A DNA stretch of 64,000 nt from JAGXQV01 sp964451375 (lineage in GTDB: Bacteria; Pseudomonadota; Gammaproteobacteria; Burkholderiales; Sulfuricellaceae): positions 1 through 64,000 of the forward strand of contig CAYVIN010000009.1 in assembly GCA_964451375.1 (NCBI GenBank), read 5' to 3'. Under the pieces are notes generated by a model. The model did no database searches. It was given only the letters and a program-made list of their open reading frames with translations, and was not told the DNA's origin. Each line of letters begins with the position of its first letter. The stretch's first letter is position 1. This document shows positions 61,401 to 64,000 of this stretch, piece by piece. Both the position numbers and the translations under genes were made by a program.

Positions 61401-61856
61401 GATTTCAACCTGACCCAATCGGTCAACGAGGCGTTAAGCCTGATCAACCAAAGCCTGAAAAACAACAATATTCACATTTATCTGGAGTCAGCCGGCGATA
61501 TCCCCGCCCACGGCTTTCCCAATGAGTTTTCCCAGGTGTTGCTCAATGTCCTCAACAACGCCAAGGACGCCTTGCTCGAACAAGCGCCGGAAGACGCCGC
61601 AATTACCATTCGGCTGGGCGACGACCCGCAACATGCCTGGGTCGAGATTCACGACAACGCCGGCGGCATTCCCGCCGACATCCTGCCCAAGGTGTTCGAC
61701 CCCTACTTCACCACCAAGGAAAAAGGCACCGGCATCGGCTTGTACATGTCGCGCATGATCATGGAGCACATGGATGGCGTGATCGAAGTGCGCAATAAAA
61801 ATGGCGGCGCGTTATTCCGTCTGGTCTTGCCGAAAACAGGGGGAGATGAGAAGTAG
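58464..61856 (+). CDS. CHASE-domain sensor histidine kinase with four PAS domains
   Basis: 1130 residues. TM1 is near 15-33, a periplasmic CHASE domain near 65-300 (LGSYEQVLRGAAGLFAAS, GVGYAQYV), TM2 near 325-345, and PAS domains near 365-480, 500-615, 625-745 and 750-870. A kinase core follows with His in NIAHQWRQPLNALGLL near 912 and an ATPase with DNAGGIP and GTGIGLYMSRMIMEHM. The HQWRQPL type usually pairs with a separate response regulator, which is not adjacent. It converges on the PilZ gene and may feed c-di-GMP control indirectly (inference). Confidence 0.93.
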   Translation: MFFQSLHLSLKFRVLLRLLPWLVLLAGMLATYGAYLGNQADTRRTLEVEFEHHTNEVKRSVESRLGSYEQVLRGAAGLFAASQSVERNEFRDYVAALDLEKHYPGIQGVGYAQYVKAGGQAALVAAVRREGFPEYVIHPPGEREIHSPIIYIEPFSGRNLRAFGYDMFAEPVRRAALERARDEGRTAISGKIKLLQEGERDIQAGFIMYLPVYRNGAPRATPEQRRAALVGWVYAPFRMNDLMNGVLGSAFGENVASLDLEIYDGENMTRESRMYDSDFLDDDPAEVGAARFRSLRQIAVGGHVWSVRVHSLPAFEARLSSERGRFIVLAGLVGSALLALVVWLLVNGRIRAVALAEKMNHDLLESEARFRAMADSAPVLIWVAGIDQAYTWFNQSWLEFTGRRMEQEIGNGWLEGVHPDDYRRCLEIYRNAFARRATFRMEYRLKRHDGKYCWLLDSGVPRFASSGEFTGYIGSCIDVSENKAALEALRDSEQMLHEKMDEQRALLENAMIGIALLINRHFVWTNHKMDEMFGYGPYELVGVSSEAIYPDHQNYRELGEAAYPLLAKGECYTTERQFRRKDGSLFWVSLSGRAIDPADPSKGAFWIAQDVTARREAEAALRDNEKRFRSMFQNHSSVMLLIDPASGWIEDANLAAADFYGYPVETLRVMKISEINTLSPEEVSAERHRALSLQRNYFVFPHRRADGSVRIVEVHSSPVTVAGHEQLFSIIHDITERKQAEAALRESEERWNLALEGSGDGVWDWDIPTGKVFYSKRWKEMLGYAEDEIVGQVDEWLNRIHPGDLEKARHTLNGYLSGELSVYACEHRVCCKDGSWIWILDRGKVVKFDAQGQPLRMVGTHTDISHIKEVEEKLRCFNDTLEQRVTAEVAKNMDSERLLIQQSRLAAMGEMIGNIAHQWRQPLNALGLLLANIKDAYEFDELDDSYLDGSVAKGNQLIQKMSTTIDDFRNFFRPNKRKEDFNLTQSVNEALSLINQSLKNNNIHIYLESAGDIPAHGFPNEFSQVLLNVLNNAKDALLEQAPEDAAITIRLGDDPQHAWVEIHDNAGGIPADILPKVFDPYFTTKEKGTGIGLYMSRMIMEHMDGVIEVRNKNGGALFRLVLPKTGGDEK

Positions 61857-61883
61857 CGTGGTTCCCTTGAGGCAGGATGCGGA

Positions 61884-62786
61884 TTATTCCAGCGAACCGA
61901 TCATCTTCTGGTAGATGAAGTTGCGCACGAACACCCCATCATGTTGGGTGAGATCGTTGAATTGGACGCCGTAATGATTGAGCCGGGGCGTCCCGGCTTC
62001 ATCCTTGCGGATGCTGCGGATGGTGGCGTTCAGGGAGAGATACACGTCCAGTTCGGTGGCTTTGAGGCGGAACGACAGCTTGAGTTTGTCGGCGAGTTCG
62101 CCGAGTTCCAGCGGGGTATCGACTTGCGCGCCGTGAGGGCTGAGGTCGCTGATCATGCCGGCTTTGGCCTTGGTGTTTTCGTCGGCATTTTCCGGCAGTA
62201 TCGAGACAATCAGATTGGTCTGGATACGTTGCGCCTTGCGCACCGGCACCGCCTGCACCGAAGACGGGTAGGAAATGTGCAGGTAAGGATAAGGCGCGTG
62301 GCAGGAACGCAGAATGCCGCCGTTGAAGGAATAGATGTTTTTCCCGGAAAAGGCGCGGAATGTATAGACCTGCCCTTCCTTCATTAGCAGCGCCCCGCCG
62401 TCCACCACCGGCGTGGTGACAATGATGCTCTGTTTTTCCAGACAGCCGATGTATTTGACGTAGTAACGCGCGCCGGGATCGCTCAGGGATGACATTTGCA
62501 ACGACTCACCGCCGCTGAATCCGGTGTTTGCGAAGGTGGTGTTGAGGGTGGTTTCCTTTTTCTCCGGCTCGGGTTCTTCCTTGACGACGGGGGCGACGGA
62601 ACGTTTGGGCGTCCAGTAAGGGTCACGGAACAGGCCTTCGCTGATCAGGGTATCGACCTGGTTGCGGGTCTGGATGATGAAACCCTCACGCAGCAGCAAT
62701 TTCCTGTGCTGGTTGTAGACCGGCCACGGCAACGGCTTGCCGATCTCCAGTTCGTCTTTCCTTAGCGGTTTTAAGTCAGAGGCCAT
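61884..62786 (-). CDS. PilZ-domain c-di-GMP-binding protein
   Basis: About 300 residues. The middle part resembles a YcgR-like N-terminal domain (KYIGCLEKQSIIVTTPVVDG, YTFRAFSGKNIYSFNGGIL). The PilZ domain is near 195-295 with RKAQRIQTNL and DLSPHGAQV, the two c-di-GMP-binding motifs. It may adjust motility or surface behaviour. The ATG at 62786 (MASDLKPLRKDELEIG) is preferred to one at 62861, because the longer form would run into heptamer repeat sequence. Confidence 0.87.
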   Translation of the reverse strand: MASDLKPLRKDELEIGKPLPWPVYNQHRKLLLREGFIIQTRNQVDTLISEGLFRDPYWTPKRSVAPVVKEEPEPEKKETTLNTTFANTGFSGGESLQMSSLSDPGARYYVKYIGCLEKQSIIVTTPVVDGGALLMKEGQVYTFRAFSGKNIYSFNGGILRSCHAPYPYLHISYPSSVQAVPVRKAQRIQTNLIVSILPENADENTKAKAGMISDLSPHGAQVDTPLELGELADKLKLSFRLKATELDVYLSLNATIRSIRKDEAGTPRLNHYGVQFNDLTQHDGVFVRNFIYQKMIGSLE

Positions 62787-63103
62787 AGATACCGAGCCGG
62801 ACGAGCCGGAACCAAAAAAGTAACGCGTGATGGGTAAAAAGAGGTGGTTTTCATCACCCATTCCTCATTACCCATTACCATCCAAAAATCCATCCTGCCC
62901 GGCAAGCGGTCAACTGAGGAATACAGGATATATCTACCCACTCCCAAAGGGGGATTGTAACGCCATCCTCCATTTGCCAACAACACGGAAAAGCTGTGGA
63001 TTGGCGTTAGTTCGGCATTTGCGGCGGGTTTTTCGCGCGCGTTCAGGTGTCGCAACAAGTGCTAAACTAGCCCCTCCCTAAGAACTTTTGAAACGAGCAC
63101 GCC
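62787..63103. other. Intergenic region with CATCACC-type heptamers and a shared 28-bp repeat
   Basis: Heptamers CATCACC-CATTCCT-CATTACC-CATTACC lie at about 62846-62875. A 28-base segment at 62902-62929 matches the reverse complement of 39256-39283, within the peroxidase gene, at 26 positions. No gene is seen. A TAAACT at 63062-63067 may be the -10 box of the DUF3124 gene. Confidence 0.65.
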
Positions 63104-63589
63104 ATGAATATTTTTCTGCGTTCCTGTGTACTCGCGGCTGCGTTGTTGCTGGGCGGCGCCGCACTTGCCGACGAATCCGCTCCGAGCAAAGGTCAGACTC
63201 TATATCTGCCGATTTATTCCCACCTCTGGCACGGCGACCTGAAATCCGACGGAATGCCGTTCAAAAGCCTGGTTTCGGCGCTGGTCAGCGTACGCAACAC
63301 CGATCTCAAGGTTCCCATCCGCGTCACCTCGGCGCGTTATTACGACACCAACGGCAAACTGCTTCAGGAATTCGTTCCTACCCCGAAAAACATCCCCGCC
63401 ATGGGCACCCACGAGCTTTACGTGGAAAGGAAAGAATCCGCCGGCGGCTCCGGGGCGAATTTCGTGATCCAGTGGGAATCGGCATCCCCCGCCAATCCAC
63501 CCGTGGTGGAAGCGTTACACGCCGACATCCAGGGTAACCGCACGATTACCTTTGTGACCTGGGCGCGCCCGATGCGTTCCGACAAATAG
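63104..63589 (+). CDS. Exported DUF3124 family protein
   Basis: 161 residues with a signal peptide (LRSCVLAAALLLGGAALA) and the DUF3124 features LYLPIYSHLWHGD, LVSALVSVRNTDLKVPIRVTS and YDTNGKLLQEFVPTP. Function unknown; probably a periplasmic beta-rich protein. The following membrane gene starts 9 bases after its stop and is probably cotranscribed. Confidence 0.82.
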   Translation: MNIFLRSCVLAAALLLGGAALADESAPSKGQTLYLPIYSHLWHGDLKSDGMPFKSLVSALVSVRNTDLKVPIRVTSARYYDTNGKLLQEFVPTPKNIPAMGTHELYVERKESAGGSGANFVIQWESASPANPPVVEALHADIQGNRTITFVTWARPMRSDK

Positions 63590-63598
63590 GCCGCGCCG

Positions 63599-64000
63599 GT
63601 GGAAAAACCGATCCGCTACGGCGACTATCTGAGATTTGCGCGGCGCAAGATGCGCAAGCTCAGCTATAACGACGTGGTTGCGCATGATACGGTTCATCGC
63701 CGCCGTGTTCATTTGCGGCTGATCGATGTGCACCGTTTACTTACTCCTTACGTGACGGTGCGGTTTCTCGACCAGGCGCGGGCGGTGATTCCGCTGGCCT
63801 TGTTTCTTGCCGCTTTTCAGTGGTTCGTCTTGTCCTCGCCGGTGGCTGGATACTGGAGCGTGACCGGCGGGATGCTGCTGGTGATGGGCGGGCTGATGTT
63901 TTTTATGGAAGGCGTCAAACATGGCCTGATGCCGTTTTCCGAAAACATCGGCTACGCCATGCCGCAGCGTTCGCCGCAGTTCGCCGTGCTGACGGTGGCC
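63599..64000 (+). CDS. DUF1538 family membrane protein (partial, runs off the window)
   Basis: 134 codons from a GTG at 63599 with no stop before the window ends. VTVRFLDQARAVIPLALFLAAFQWF, then GGMLLVMGGLMFFMEGVKHGLMPFSENIG, match the start of DUF1538 membrane proteins, which are putative transporters. An ATG at 63650 is an alternative start. The rest of the gene lies beyond 64000. Confidence 0.8.
   Translation, partial: MEKPIRYGDYLRFARRKMRKLSYNDVVAHDTVHRRRVHLRLIDVHRLLTPYVTVRFLDQARAVIPLALFLAAFQWFVLSSPVAGYWSVTGGMLLVMGGLMFFMEGVKHGLMPFSENIGYAMPQRSPQFAVLTVA

Overview
The window looks like a chromosome segment of a GC-rich betaproteobacterium, most plausibly a sulfur-oxidising member of the Nitrosomonadales (Sulfuricella/Gallionella-like). 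The taxonomic call is inference. It rests on the lpoA-yraN-diaA-dolP block beside rsmI, a rhodanese-TusA-DsrE2 sulfur-carrier trio, c-type cytochromes, a dense c-di-GMP/chemosensory repertoire and separate RfaE2. A run of 100 N (31099-31198) shows this is a scaffold with one assembly gap. No rRNA, tRNA, CRISPR array, prophage or intact insertion sequence was seen.

Layout. 1-11.8 kb is signalling: a minus-strand operon (periplasmic binding protein, hybrid kinase with Hpt, REC-PAS-GGDEF-EAL regulator), a divergent c-heme sensor kinase and a chemoreceptor carrying PilZ. 11.8-16.4 kb holds an HPP membrane protein, an extra ATP synthase epsilon subunit coupled to a cytidylate-kinase-like gene, a ParA-like ATPase with YaiI, and RtcB. 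16.6-20.2 kb is accessory: a half-size EamA transporter, two toxin-antitoxin pairs, a broken AT-richer gene, a damaged copy of the yjgR tail and an orphan HTH gene. 20.2-27.4 kb holds yjgR, yebC, tcdA, a secreted DUF302-like protein with FadL, and dsrE2-tusA-rhodanese. 27.6-29.8 kb is a large Ser/Thr kinase with Sel1 repeats. 29.8-31.7 kb has no intact gene; it contains dead toxin-antitoxin genes, ~239-bp tandem repeats around the gap, and a strongly foldable element.

31.7-38.1 kb holds a GlcD-type flavoprotein, an exported protein, rfaE2, dolP, diaA, yraN, lpoA and the head-to-head rsmI. 38.2-46.8 kb holds a di-heme peroxidase, a DAHL-PAS-GGDEF-EAL protein with a degenerate GGDEF, and a 1414-residue surface protein with seven Ig-like repeats. 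47-58.2 kb holds a TPR-GNAT fusion, a cytochrome c-DUF302 fusion with a second DUF302 protein, pyrC, an Aer-like chemoreceptor, a pseudouridine synthase, FKBP, GyrI-like and CobD/CbiB-like genes, cobC, btuF and ychJ. 58.2 kb to the end holds a 177-bp MITE, a CHASE-PAS4 kinase, a PilZ protein, a DUF3124 protein and the start of a DUF1538 membrane protein.

Two themes connect the genes. First, c-di-GMP and chemosensory signalling: three sensor kinases, two GGDEF-EAL proteins, two PilZ proteins and two chemoreceptors. Second, sulfur and redox work at the envelope: the sulfur-carrier trio, FadL, three DUF302-like exported proteins and the cytochromes. The non-coding DNA is rich in short repeats: two heptamer families, REP-like palindromes, a foldback element and a MITE with an intact target duplication. 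Start codons were moved inward where a ribosome-binding site, signal peptide or family N-terminus argued for it.
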